A stretch of 64,000 nucleotides of DNA from Pedobacter sp. PF22-3. GTDB lineage: Bacteria; Bacteroidota; Bacteroidia; Sphingobacteriales; Sphingobacteriaceae. The notes beneath the pieces are model-generated. The model saw only the letters and a program-made list of their open reading frames with translations, was not told where the DNA came from and ran no database searches. The stretch is from assembly GCF_026239555.1 (NCBI RefSeq), contig NZ_JAPIVP010000012.1:62001-126000 (forward strand). The letters are read 5' to 3'. The position numbers and the translations under genes are program-made. This document shows, in pieces, positions 26,951 to 35,985 of this stretch; position 1 is the first letter of the stretch, and each line of letters starts with the position of its first letter.

Positions 26951-27832
26951 TTAGTAGTTACGGGTATCGATACCCCATAATAATTTATTCCTTAACGTGC
27001 TTAAGTAAGTTTCATTATTAAGGCGGATAAGATTTAGGCAAAAGTCTGCCTTTTTTATGCTGATTTTTACCGAACGTTCAACGGTAACGGTTCGGCTATC
27101 GCACGAAACCAAAAATTTTGATTCTCTGGCTTCTACCTCAAATGAAAGCGTGTTGCTATCTGGCACTACTACTGGCCGTACATTTAAATTATGTGGCGCA
27201 ATAGGCGTAATTACAAAGTTCTTAGAATCGGGATAAATAATAGGGCCTCCGCAACTTAAAGAGTATGCTGTAGAGCCCGTTGGGGTAGCAATAATTAATC
27301 CATCGGCCCAATAAGAATTAATAAACTCATTGTTCATTGAAGCATGGATAATCATCATCGCCGAATTATCGCGACGGTGAATGGTAATATCGTTTAATGC
27401 AAAGTTCTCTTCACCAAATAAGCCATTATCCGATTCTAATGCTAAAAGCGATCTGCAATCTAAAGTATATTCTTTATTGATGAGCGCATGGAGTGCCGAT
27501 CCGATTTCGTTTTTATTGATACTGGCCAGAAAGCCCAGGCGGCCGAAGTTGATCCCGATTACAGGTATGCCCGAATTGCGGATCAATGATAAAGTATCTA
27601 ACAAAGTACCATCTCCACCTAAGCTTAACAACACATCGGCATGTTTCTTTAATTCGGTATGGTTATGAAAAATAATGGTATTTACCGGCAGTTTTATCTT
27701 GCCATGAAGTGATGTTTTAAATTTAGAATATAAAACAAGCTGAATGTGGTTTTCAATTAAATGATTAAAAACCTCCTGTACATAGGGCAAAACCGTATCG
27801 TTAAAATCTCTGCCGTAAATTGCAATCCTCAT
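26951..27832 (-). CDS. nadK: NAD kinase
   Basis: 293 residues. Phosphorylates NAD to NADP. The GGDGT motif is present in LLSLGGDGTLLDTL, with INFGRLGFLAS, the NDI motif in ALNDITIHRR and the glycine-rich ATPTGSTAYSLSCGGPI. It is translationally close to its neighbours (9 bp after the CBS gene, 2 bp before the barrel gene), so it is in one transcript. Confidence 0.95.
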   Translation of the reverse strand: MRIAIYGRDFNDTVLPYVQEVFNHLIENHIQLVLYSKFKTSLHGKIKLPVNTIIFHNHTELKKHADVLLSLGGDGTLLDTLSLIRNSGIPVIGINFGRLGFLASINKNEIGSALHALINKEYTLDCRSLLALESDNGLFGEENFALNDITIHRRDNSAMMIIHASMNNEFINSYWADGLIIATPTGSTAYSLSCGGPIIYPDSKNFVITPIAPHNLNVRPVVVPDSNTLSFEVEARESKFLVSCDSRTVTVERSVKISIKKADFCLNLIRLNNETYLSTLRNKLLWGIDTRNY

Positions 27833-27841
27833 AAAGTAGGT

Positions 27842-28504
27842 TTATACATTTAAATAGTTCATGAAAGAATCGTAACGCTCCTGCGATCCATCATCAATCT
27901 GGGTGTTATTGTATACCGCTTTAACCAGGTAATCATATCTTTCGAACGAGGCTACCAATGAAGTAATTTCTGTTTTATTTACTTTGAGCGTTACCTCTAA
28001 ACGTGTAGAATCTTCAAAAGAATTTACGTAAGAAGAGAGTACCTGCGCATTATCGGCTTCAACAATCTGTGCAATATGCGCCAAAGAGTTATCGCGGTTA
28101 CTGATTTCCAAAACTATTATTCCGCCAGGTTCATTTACCGCGTACTGTTCTGCCATGGCGTTTACCATACTGCTTACAGGGATTAAACCAGCATAGTTTT
28201 TATGCTGATCTAAAACAGGAACAGCTGTTAAATTTAACTGATTGAATAATCTGAGGACATCGTAGGCATGTGCATTACTAAAAACGAAAGCGTGAAGTAT
28301 GTTTACGGCACTGTTGCTTAGCGGTGTATCATGATTATCAATGTTCAATAAATCATCTTCAGATACCAAACCCAATAAAGTTGCCTCGTTAACAACCGGC
28401 AGATGCTTTAGTTTAAAATCGTTCATACGATCTAAAGCTTTCTGTACCGTGTCATCGGTTCTTAATGATGGAATTGCATCTGATATGATTTCTGCTGCAA
28501 ACAT
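27842..28504 (-). CDS. CBS-domain protein
   Basis: 220 residues with two tandem CBS motifs (about 1-60, DTVQKALDRMNDFKLKHLPV, and 65-130, AYDVLRLFNQLNLTAVPVLD), which usually bind adenosine nucleotides, and a C-terminal region (about 135-215) that resembles an ACT-like beta-alpha domain. Probably a regulatory sensor. Its ATG directly abuts the hydrolase stop codon. Placed before nadK, it might tie NADP supply to energy state, but this is inference. Confidence 0.8.
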   Translation of the reverse strand: MFAAEIISDAIPSLRTDDTVQKALDRMNDFKLKHLPVVNEATLLGLVSEDDLLNIDNHDTPLSNSAVNILHAFVFSNAHAYDVLRLFNQLNLTAVPVLDQHKNYAGLIPVSSMVNAMAEQYAVNEPGGIIVLEISNRDNSLAHIAQIVEADNAQVLSSYVNSFEDSTRLEVTLKVNKTEITSLVASFERYDYLVKAVYNNTQIDDGSQERYDSFMNYLNV

Positions 28505-29269
28505 TTATTTTAACAATATTCTATCTAAAAACTTCTCTAAAAATGCATTAAATATCTCTGGATGCTCCATCATAGGTGCATGTCCACATTTATCAACCCA
28601 ATTTAATTCAGAGTTTGGCAATAATTGGTGAAATTCTTCTGCCACTTCCGGCGGTGTAACCTTATCGTTTTTACCCCAGATAAGTGAAACCGGAATGGTA
28701 ATTTTAGAAAGGTCTTTAGCCATGTTATGGCGTATTGCCGATTTTGCCATGGTTAAAATCCGAATAACCCTCGATCTGTCGTTAACTGTTTTAAAAACGT
28801 CATCAACCAGTTCTTTGGTTGCTGTTGCGGGATCGTAAAATGTAAATTCTACTTTTTCCTTAATATAATCGTAACTTTCTCTACGTGGGAAAGACCCTCC
28901 AAAAGCATTTTCATACAAACCAGAACTGCCTGTAAGTACCAGCGCTTTAACAAATTCCTGATGAGCAACCGTAAATACTAGGCCTACGTGGCCGCCTAGT
29001 GAATTGCCTATAAGCACTACCTGGTTTAAATTTTTATATTTTAAAAAGCGGTGAAGATATCTCGACAATGCTTTTACGCCCAATGTTAAAATAGGCAGAT
29101 CGTAAATTGGTAAAATTGGAATAATTACCCTGTAGCGATCTTTAAACTGTTCTATAACCTGTTCCCAATTGCTTAGTTCGCCCATTAGGCCATGCAGCAA
29201 TACCAGTGTCTCGCCTGTTCCGGCTTCAATGTATTTAAATCCGTCTTCTTCTATTATCGGGTAAGTCAT
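28505..29269 (-). CDS. Alpha/beta hydrolase
   Basis: 254 residues of the alpha/beta hydrolase fold: oxyanion region LLHGLMGELSNWEQ, nucleophile elbow GNSLGGHVG (Ser), an acid in WGKNDKVTPPE (Asp) and the catalytic His in CGHAPMMEHPE. Substrate unknown; similar proteins are esterases or C-C bond hydrolases. First gene of the run CBS-nadK-DUF6089-uppS on the minus strand. Confidence 0.85.
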   Translation of the reverse strand: MTYPIIEEDGFKYIEAGTGETLVLLHGLMGELSNWEQVIEQFKDRYRVIIPILPIYDLPILTLGVKALSRYLHRFLKYKNLNQVVLIGNSLGGHVGLVFTVAHQEFVKALVLTGSSGLYENAFGGSFPRRESYDYIKEKVEFTFYDPATATKELVDDVFKTVNDRSRVIRILTMAKSAIRHNMAKDLSKITIPVSLIWGKNDKVTPPEVAEEFHQLLPNSELNWVDKCGHAPMMEHPEIFNAFLEKFLDRILLK

Positions 29270-29452
29270 ATATATTCTAGATGGTATTGTGCTACTAAGT
29301 TAGTAGAGTAAAATTAAATTTATGCATTTATATCCCATTTTTCTGAAATAAAATCGAAAACGGTATAAAAACATCCTTTGTAAAGCGTAAAACGGTAAGC
29401 GACTAGCGATAAATACGCTTTAAGCTTTAGTCTTTCTGCTTTTAACTTTAAA

Positions 29453-29899
29453 TTAAGCCAGTTTTTCTTTAACTATCTCTGCAATTAATTTACCATCAGC
29501 TTTACCAGCAAGTGCTGCATTCGCCATGCCCATTACCTTACCCATATCTTTAACCGATGTAGCGCCAGATTGTTTGATTACCCCCTCAATAATTGAGGCA
29601 ACTTCTTCCCTATCTAACTGTTTTGGTAAAAATTGATTAATTACTTCAATCTCTTCGTTTTCTACTTGGAATAAATCTTCGCGATTTTGTTGCTTATAAA
29701 TATCAGCAGATTCGCGGCGTTGCTTAATCAGTTTCTGAAGAATTTTAATTTCGGTTTCTTCTGTAATTTCTTCCGAAGACCCTTTCTCCGTTTTCGCTAA
29801 AAGTAAAGCTGCCTTTATTGCTCTTAAACCTCTTAATTGTGCATTATTTTTAGCCAACATGGCTTTTTTAATTTCCTGATCTATTGTATTTGATATCAT
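29453..29899 (-). CDS. GatB/YqeY domain protein
   Basis: 148 residues, full length for the YqeY family: an N-terminal helix with KKAMLAKNNAQLRGLRAIKA and a C-terminal tail-like domain (VASIIEGVIKQSGATSVKDM, then MGMANAALAGKADGKLIAEI) as found at the end of GatB and glutaminyl-tRNA synthetase. A role in tRNA binding or amidation is inferred from the family. Confidence 0.85.
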   Translation of the reverse strand: MISNTIDQEIKKAMLAKNNAQLRGLRAIKAALLLAKTEKGSSEEITEETEIKILQKLIKQRRESADIYKQQNREDLFQVENEEIEVINQFLPKQLDREEVASIIEGVIKQSGATSVKDMGKVMGMANAALAGKADGKLIAEIVKEKLA

Positions 29900-30009
29900 T
29901 GTTACTCGTGGTTAATTAGTTAACTGTTTAAACCGGTTAACTGTTCAAGATTGTTAATTATTGAATAAATAAATTTGTTAATTGATTATTGCAAATTGCC
30001 AACTGAAAT

Positions 30010-30768
30010 TTATACTCTGTTTACTATCGTTGCGGTAGCCTGTGCGGTTGGCATAATCAGCATATCGTTAATGTTAACATGTTTTGGCCTGCTCACTACA
30101 TACCAAATGGCATCTGCAATATCATCGGCAATGAGCGGCTCCAGGTTTTCGTATACCTTTTTCGCACGGTCTTCATCACCTTTAAAGCGCACTACCGAAA
30201 ATTCGGTTTCCACCATACCCGGATTAATTTCGGTCACCTTTATGCCATGAGGTAATAAATCTATACGCATGCCTTTACTCAAAGCATCTACGGCATGTTT
30301 GCTGGCACAATAGACGTTCCCGTTCGGATAAACTTCTTTACCAGCAATAGAACCGATGTTGATTATATGCCCTGATTGATTTGGAATCATCCAGTTGGAA
30401 ACAATTTTGGTTACATAAAGCAGCCCTTTTACATTGGTATCAATCATGTTGTCCCAATCGTTTGTATCACCTTTATCAATAGGATCTAAACCCTGACTTA
30501 AACCAGCGTTGTTAATCAAAACGTCAACCTTTTTCCATGCTGCTGGCAAGGCTTCTAAAGCAGCCTTAAGACTACCTTTATCGCGAACATCTGCCAAAAC
30601 CTGTTGAATGTTAATGCCATATTTATCTTCCAAATGATGTGCAATTTTAGCTAACCGATCTTCTCTTCGGGCTAATAATATCAGATTATAACCTTGCTGA
30701 GCAAATATATGGGCACAAGCTTCGCCAATACCAGAAGTTGCGCCTGTAATTAATGCGATTTTAGACAT
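30010..30768 (-). CDS. Short-chain dehydrogenase/reductase (YdfG-like)
   Basis: 252 residues. TGATSGIGEA (cofactor loop), INNAGLSQG (NNAG motif), and the YCASKHAV catalytic Tyr-x-x-x-Lys are all present, with RREDR after strand 2 pointing to NADP preference. Closest in style to serine 3-dehydrogenase / YdfG-type enzymes acting on 3-hydroxy acids; substrate unproved. Confidence 0.88.
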   Translation of the reverse strand: MSKIALITGATSGIGEACAHIFAQQGYNLILLARREDRLAKIAHHLEDKYGINIQQVLADVRDKGSLKAALEALPAAWKKVDVLINNAGLSQGLDPIDKGDTNDWDNMIDTNVKGLLYVTKIVSNWMIPNQSGHIINIGSIAGKEVYPNGNVYCASKHAVDALSKGMRIDLLPHGIKVTEINPGMVETEFSVVRFKGDEDRAKKVYENLEPLIADDIADAIWYVVSRPKHVNINDMLIMPTAQATATIVNRV

Positions 30769-30830
30769 TTTTATGAATTTTAAGTCCAGGTAAAGCCTTT
30801 AAGATACCATCTTTGATTTACCTATACCCA

Positions 30831-30838
30831 CAAAGGTA
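30831..30838 (-). promoter_or_regulatory. -7 promoter box of the SDR gene
   Basis: Minus-strand TACCTTTG, matching TAnnTTTG, 62 nt before the SDR start; it implies a short normal leader. Confidence 0.45.
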
Positions 30839-30858
30839 AGTTTTTTTGAATTGCAGGA

Positions 30859-31656
30859 CTATTGAAAAATTAAACTGAATGTTAATTGACGTAATTTCAA
30901 CTTATCTATTGGGTTGGCGTAAATGGTATTGTCGTGCTGTAGCAAATCGTTGGCCGAATAAGATAGTTTTATTTCGGGCGACATTTTAAAATATTCGAAA
31001 TAGATATCGAAACCAATACCTGTTTCATAAGACAAATAATTCCTTTTATTTTTTAAAAACTTGTTAACGGCTGTTTCTCCTTCATCGAAGGTTTTCTTTT
31101 TTGAAGCAATGTCTATCGAATATTTAGCACCGCCTAACCAGTATACCCTAAAATTATTCAGCCGGTTCGATTTCACCTTTATGCCTAATGGAAATTCGAA
31201 CATAGTGGCCTGTACTTTTCTGTCAACCACGGTTTGGAAATTTTTGGTTTGCCCGTTGCCAACGTTAATAGGCGCCATGGGCTCATACTCATAAGTGACT
31301 ACCCTATCGCTAAAAATAAGCGAGGGCGTTGCCCTGATATCAAAATTATCAGAGATCATCCTGTTCATTACAAAGCCCAATCCAAAACCCTGAGCGGGTT
31401 GACTGGAAATAGCATTTAAGTTTGAGGTAATCGGAATGCCCGAATTTGGATCGTATGATGGATCCAGTGTATTTGGCACTTCATAAAAAGGCGACCGCCA
31501 ATTTGGCTTTTTAAGTATTTTATATTCGGCCGAGATATATTGAAAATTAAAACCAAAACTCCAATCTTCATCATCTATTCCGCCACCCCAGTTTTGAGCG
31601 AAGACGGCGGTAGAAATAATAAAAAATGAAAGAATGAGGCTTAATTTTCTGATCAT
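30859..31656 (-). CDS. porT: PorT-type beta-barrel protein of type IX secretion
   Basis: 265 residues, signal peptide ending AVFAQ, then a small barrel with FGLGFVMNRMISDNFDIR and MFEFPLGIKVKSNRLNNFR and a C-terminal Phe-Gln. This matches PorT/SprT, an outer-membrane protein needed by T9SS, and the ubiE-porT pair is common in Bacteroidota. Its start overlaps the ubiE stop (ATGA). A T9SS cargo is encoded at 46167. Confidence 0.85.
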   Translation of the reverse strand: MIRKLSLILSFFIISTAVFAQNWGGGIDDEDWSFGFNFQYISAEYKILKKPNWRSPFYEVPNTLDPSYDPNSGIPITSNLNAISSQPAQGFGLGFVMNRMISDNFDIRATPSLIFSDRVVTYEYEPMAPINVGNGQTKNFQTVVDRKVQATMFEFPLGIKVKSNRLNNFRVYWLGGAKYSIDIASKKKTFDEGETAVNKFLKNKRNYLSYETGIGFDIYFEYFKMSPEIKLSYSANDLLQHDNTIYANPIDKLKLRQLTFSLIFQ

Positions 31657-32384
31657 TTGGTTCCTACATATATCGAACTTATTCCGAACGTTAAAATTCT
31701 TTGTTTGGTACTTTTAAACCCAACTTTTTCCATCAGGTTGGTAAAATCTTTCCCATCTGGAAAAGCGGCAACCGATTCTGGCAGGTAAGTATAAGCCCTA
31801 TGGTCTTTAGAGAAGAGTTTCCCGAAAAACGGCGTTACCTGTTTAAAATAAAAACTATACAATTGTTTTACCGGGAAAACCTTTGGTTTTGAAAACTCTA
31901 ATATTACCATTTTACCATTTGGTTTTAGCACACGGTACATATCGGTTAATCCTTTTTCGAGATTTTCGAAGTTACGTACCCCATATGCGCAGGTAATGGC
32001 ATCAAACGTATCATTTTCGAAATGTAGCCCCTCAGAATCCCCGACCTGAACGGTAAAAAATTCATTTAAACTGCGCTCATTAATTTTCTTCCTGGCCACT
32101 TCTAACATGCCTTCAGAAATGTCAACCCCAATCACCCTTTCTGGATGGAGCTTTTTAATGGCTTCAAAAGCAAAGTCGCCAGTTCCGGTAGCTACATCAA
32201 GCAAAGTTCTGGGTTGGATGGAAACCAATTCTTTAATCGCTTTTTTACGCCATAATACATCAATCCCTAAAGAAAGAAAATGGTTTAAAAAATCGTAAGT
32301 GCCAGAAATGTTGTTAAACATGGTTGCAACCTGCTCTTTTTTAGTTGCATCTTCTACTTGGTATGGGGTAATATTCTGATTCAT
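31653..32384 (-). CDS. ubiE: Demethylmenaquinone methyltransferase
   Basis: 243 residues from the ATG at 32384. FNNISGTYDFLNHFLSLGID and LDVATGTGDFAFEA (SAM-binding motif I) and YGVRNFENLEKGL are diagnostic of UbiE/MenG. It C-methylates demethylmenaquinone in the last step of menaquinone synthesis; respiratory quinone in this group is menaquinone. A TTG at 32396 upstream is part of the promoter box. A prenyltransferase of the UbiA family lies nearby at 33262. Confidence 0.95.
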   Translation of the reverse strand: MNQNITPYQVEDATKKEQVATMFNNISGTYDFLNHFLSLGIDVLWRKKAIKELVSIQPRTLLDVATGTGDFAFEAIKKLHPERVIGVDISEGMLEVARKKINERSLNEFFTVQVGDSEGLHFENDTFDAITCAYGVRNFENLEKGLTDMYRVLKPNGKMVILEFSKPKVFPVKQLYSFYFKQVTPFFGKLFSKDHRAYTYLPESVAAFPDGKDFTNLMEKVGFKSTKQRILTFGISSIYVGTK

Positions 32385-32393
32385 GATATGGAG

Positions 32394-32401
32394 CAAAGAT
32401 A
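32394..32401 (-). promoter_or_regulatory. -7 promoter box of ubiE-porT
   Basis: Minus-strand TATCTTTG (TAnnTTTG), 9 nt before the ubiE ATG. Confidence 0.55.
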
Positions 32402-32427
32402 TAGAAAAGTCGGGAGTCTTTAGTCCG

Positions 32428-32530
32428 GAGTCCGAAGTCTTTGATGCAAAGTATTCAGTGTAGTGTCAAAAATCATGTTTAAAAAATTATCAATTTGTAC
32501 TTCGGACTTCCGACTTCGGACTTCGGACTC
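32428..32530. repeat. Inverted repeat between divergent ubiE and engB
   Basis: GAGTCCGAAGTC (32428-32439) and its exact complement GACTTCGGACTC (32519-32530) enclose 79 bp. Extra degenerate units (CGGACTTCCGACTTCGGAC) sit next to the right arm. The right arm ends 7 bp before the engB -7 box. Confidence 0.6.
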
Positions 32531-32537
32531 AAAACCC

Positions 32538-32545
32538 TACCTTTG
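32538..32545 (+). promoter_or_regulatory. -7 promoter box of engB, 4 nt before ATG
   Basis: TACCTTTG, then CACT, then ATG. The spacing implies a leaderless engB mRNA. Confidence 0.6.
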
Positions 32546-32549
32546 CACT

Positions 32550-33173
32550 ATGATTATCAAAACGGCAACATTTGTTTGCAGCAACACACAGATTTCGGCA
32601 TTACCGGCACCAATTATGCCCGAATACGCATTTATTGGCCGCTCTAATGTGGGTAAATCTTCATTGATCAACATGCTCGTTAATCAACATGGATTGGCCA
32701 AAACTTCTCAGCGCCCAGGAAAAACGCAGTTGATTAATCACTTTTTAATTAACGAAGCCTGGTATATTGTCGATTTACCGGGTTATGGTTATGCGAAAGT
32801 TTCTAAAACCAGCAGAGAGAAGTGGGAAAAATTTATCCGTGCCTACATCACTAAAAGAGAAAGCCTACAATGCGTTTTTGTTTTGATAGACAGCCGTTTA
32901 GAACCTCAGGGAATCGATATTGAGTTCTGTTATTGGTTAGGTGAGAAACAGATCCCTTTTTCGCTAATTTTTACCAAAGCAGATAAACAAGGAATGACCA
33001 CCACACAGAAAAATGTAGCAGCCTTTAAGAAAAAGCTCGGCGAATTTTTCGAAGAGATTCCGGCAACCTTTATCACTTCTGCCGAAAAAGGTAACGGAAA
33101 AGATGAAGTTTTAAATTTCATTTATGAGGTGAATAAAGATTTTGTCGTTCCGACAGACTATAAGAAGTTTTAA
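32550..33173 (+). CDS. engB: Ribosome biogenesis GTPase YihA/YsxC
   Basis: 207 residues. A circularly normal small GTPase with GRSNVGKSSLI (P-loop), GKTQLINHF (switch), DLPGYGYAKV (G3) and FTKADKQG (G4). Assembles the large ribosomal subunit. I start at the ATG at 32550; the longer frame from 32463 translates the upstream repeat and promoter and is not credible. Confidence 0.95.
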   Translation: MIIKTATFVCSNTQISALPAPIMPEYAFIGRSNVGKSSLINMLVNQHGLAKTSQRPGKTQLINHFLINEAWYIVDLPGYGYAKVSKTSREKWEKFIRAYITKRESLQCVFVLIDSRLEPQGIDIEFCYWLGEKQIPFSLIFTKADKQGMTTTQKNVAAFKKKLGEFFEEIPATFITSAEKGNGKDEVLNFIYEVNKDFVVPTDYKKF

Positions 33174-33261
33174 ACAGTTTTCAGTCTGCAGTGCACAATT
33201 TTCAGATCAACATTTAAAATCTGTGTAATCAAATCATCTGTGTAATCATCTTTTAAAATAA

Positions 33262-34119
33262 ATGAAAAAATACTTTTCACTCGTATTATTCGCTCACTCC
33301 GTTTTTGCGCTGCCATTTGCCATGATTGGTTTCTTTTTGGGCGTAACTACAACAGAAAATCCATTTTCCTGGTATAAACTTATTTTAGTTTTGCTCTGCA
33401 TGGTTTTTGCCAGAAACTCGGCCATGGCTTTTAATCGTTATCTCGACCGGAATATTGATGCAAAGAACCCGCGCACGAAAATGCGTGATATCCCTGCAGG
33501 TAAAGTTTCAGCAAATGAAGCATTAATTTTTGTTATCGCCAATTGTGTACTTTTCGCTATTACCACCTATTTTATTAATCCGCTTTGTTTTTATTTGTCT
33601 CCAGTTGCCTTATTTGTAGTTTTATTTTACAGCTACACCAAACGTTTCACAGCGCTTTGCCACCTGGTATTGGGCCTGGGCCTGGCGCTCGCTCCTATTG
33701 GTGCTTACATTGCCGTAACCGGACATTTTGCGTTGGTGCCCGTACTTTACTCCTTAACCGTATTATTCTGGGTAAGTGGATTTGATATCATATATGCCTT
33801 GCAAGACGAAGAATTTGATCGCGAAGAAAAATTACATTCCATCCCATCGGCAATTGGCATTAAAAATGCTTTGAATGTTTCGGTGCTATTACATATACTT
33901 TCGGCTACCTGTGTTATTTTGCCTGTGTTTTTTACTTCCTTTAGTTGGGTTTATTACGTAGGTATTGTGTTTTTCTGTTCGATGTTGATTTATCAGCATT
34001 TGCTTGTAAAACCAAATGACATTAGCAAGGTAAACAGGGCATTTCAAACCTTAAATGGTTATGCATCGGTAGTATTTGCAATATGCTTTTTAATAGATGC
34101 GTATTTGAGACATAAATAA
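33262..34119 (+). CDS. UbiA-family prenyltransferase (menaquinone-type)
   Basis: 285 residues, about eight membrane segments. The two aspartate-rich sites are NRYLDRNIDAKNPRT and LQDEEFDREEKLHSIP, which bind the polyprenyl diphosphate via Mg. The length and FARNSAMAFNR signature fit the 4-hydroxybenzoate polyprenyltransferase-like branch (MqnP-like), which in many bacteria serves menaquinone synthesis; nearby ubiE supports this. Which pathway (Men or futalosine) cannot be told here. Confidence 0.82.
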   Translation: MKKYFSLVLFAHSVFALPFAMIGFFLGVTTTENPFSWYKLILVLLCMVFARNSAMAFNRYLDRNIDAKNPRTKMRDIPAGKVSANEALIFVIANCVLFAITTYFINPLCFYLSPVALFVVLFYSYTKRFTALCHLVLGLGLALAPIGAYIAVTGHFALVPVLYSLTVLFWVSGFDIIYALQDEEFDREEKLHSIPSAIGIKNALNVSVLLHILSATCVILPVFFTSFSWVYYVGIVFFCSMLIYQHLLVKPNDISKVNRAFQTLNGYASVVFAICFLIDAYLRHK

Positions 34120-34216
34120 AAATGAGTGGATGATTGAATTTTGAATGAGAGAAAATAACATTGCGCCATAAACCATTCACTCCTTCAATCATTCTCTAAT
34201 TCAATAATTAACTATT

Positions 34217-35920
34217 ATGATAACTAAGAAACCTAGAACATATATTCCACAGCAACTAAACATTACCTGGGAAAATTTAGAACCACTTTTCACTGAACTT
34301 CAAAACCGGGAAATAAACAGCACTGTTGAATTAGAGCAATGGTTAAAAGACCGTTCGGAGCTGGAAGCAGCTTTGGAAGAAGACTTTGCCTGGCGGTACA
34401 TTAAAATGAGCTGCGATACGGCCAATGAAGAACTGGTTAAAAACTTCCAATATTTTGCGACGGAAATTGAGCCAAAAATTTCTCCGCTGGCCAATGAATT
34501 GAACAAAAAATTTGTCGAAAGTCCGTTTATGGATGATCTGGACAAAGAAAAATATTTCGTATACAGTCGTGCGATTAAAAAAGCCCTTGAACTTTACCGC
34601 GAAGAAAATATTGAACTTTTTACTGAGCTTCAGGTAAAACAACAAAAATATCAGAGTATTACAGGCGCCATGAGCGTTGAGTTAAATGGCCAGGAGTATA
34701 CTTTGGAGCAAGCTTCTGTTTTTATTAAAGATTTAAACCGCGAAGTGCGCGAAAATGCGTGGAAGACGATCCAACAACGCCGTTTGGTTGATAAAGATGA
34801 TTTAAACATTTTGTTTGATGAGCTAATCAGATTGCGTAATCAGGTTGCCTTAAACGCCGGCTTTGAAAACTATCGCGATTATATGTTCCAAGCCTTGGGG
34901 CGTTTTGATTATACCCCACAGGATTGTTATGATTTTGCCAATGCGATTGAAAAGGAAATTGTTCCGATTTTAAAAGAACAAGCTGAAAAACGCCGCGAAG
35001 CTTTAGCTTTAGAAGTGTTAAAGCCTTGGGATTTGGAAGTAAGCGTGAGTGGTAAACCTGCCTTAAAACCATTTAACAATGGCGAAGAGCTGATTGATAA
35101 AAGTATTGCCTGCTTTAATGCCATTGATGAAAAACTGGGTTCAAAATTGGCCACCATGAAAGCCAATAATCTATTTGATGTAGAAAGTAGAAAAGGTAAA
35201 GCGCCCGGTGGTTACAACTACCCATTGGCTGAAACAGGGGCTCCGTTTATCTTTATGAATTCGGCCAATTCGTTACGCGATTTAACGACCATGGTGCACG
35301 AAGGCGGCCACGCCATCCATACTTTTTTAACTGCCAATTTAGCGCTAAACGATTTTAAACATTGTCCATCTGAAGTAGCCGAACTGGCATCAATGAGTAT
35401 GGAATTAATTTCCATGGATAAGTGGGATGTTTATTTCGACAATGAAGAAGATTTAAACCGCGCTAAAAAAGAACAATTGGCTGATGTTTTGAAAACATTG
35501 CCATGGGTTGCCGTAATTGATCAGTTTCAACATTGGATTTATACCAACCCAAGCCATACCGCTGCTGACCGTGAAGAAACATTTAAGCAGATTTATAACC
35601 GTTTTGGTGCTGGTTTCGCTGATTGGACAGATTTGGAGCAGCAATTTGGAAATGTATGGCAAAAACAACTGCACTTATTCGAAGTTCCATTTTATTATAT
35701 AGAATATGCAATTGCACAGCTAGGTGCTATTGCAGTTTGGAAAAATTATAAAGAAAATCCTGAAAAGGCTTTAGAACAATACCTGGCTGCACTTGCTTTG
35801 GGTTATACCAAACCAATAAATGAGATATATGAAACCGCAGGCATCAAATTCGATTTCAGCGAAGAATATGTAAAGGAGCTGGCAAGTTTTGTAAAAGATG
35901 AGTTAGAGAAATTAGGCTAA
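34217..35920 (+). CDS. M3 family oligoendopeptidase (PepF-like)
   Basis: 567 residues, the normal size for cytosolic M3 oligopeptidases. The zinc motif is H361-E-GG-H365 (MVHEGGHAIHTFL), with the third ligand expected in SEVAELASMSMEL. No signal peptide, so it degrades peptides in the cytosol. A clear terminator follows it. Confidence 0.93.
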   Translation: MITKKPRTYIPQQLNITWENLEPLFTELQNREINSTVELEQWLKDRSELEAALEEDFAWRYIKMSCDTANEELVKNFQYFATEIEPKISPLANELNKKFVESPFMDDLDKEKYFVYSRAIKKALELYREENIELFTELQVKQQKYQSITGAMSVELNGQEYTLEQASVFIKDLNREVRENAWKTIQQRRLVDKDDLNILFDELIRLRNQVALNAGFENYRDYMFQALGRFDYTPQDCYDFANAIEKEIVPILKEQAEKRREALALEVLKPWDLEVSVSGKPALKPFNNGEELIDKSIACFNAIDEKLGSKLATMKANNLFDVESRKGKAPGGYNYPLAETGAPFIFMNSANSLRDLTTMVHEGGHAIHTFLTANLALNDFKHCPSEVAELASMSMELISMDKWDVYFDNEEDLNRAKKEQLADVLKTLPWVAVIDQFQHWIYTNPSHTAADREETFKQIYNRFGAGFADWTDLEQQFGNVWQKQLHLFEVPFYYIEYAIAQLGAIAVWKNYKENPEKALEQYLAALALGYTKPINEIYETAGIKFDFSEEYVKELASFVKDELEKLG

Positions 35921-35934
35921 TCAATATATTTATT

Positions 35935-35967
35935 AAGTCGCGGTTAATCTCCGCGACTTTTCTATTT
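35935..35967 (+). terminator. Rho-independent terminator after the M3 peptidase
   Basis: Perfect 9-bp stem AAGTCGCGG (35935-35943) / CCGCGACTT (35951-35959), 7-nt loop, T-rich tail. Confidence 0.93.
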
Positions 35968-35985
35968 TTAGAAAAAAACATTTTT

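Noticed and set aside
32463-32549. N-terminal extension of EngB
   Set aside because: The extra 29 codons translate the upstream inverted repeat and the promoter box; the GTPase family starts at the ATG at 32550.
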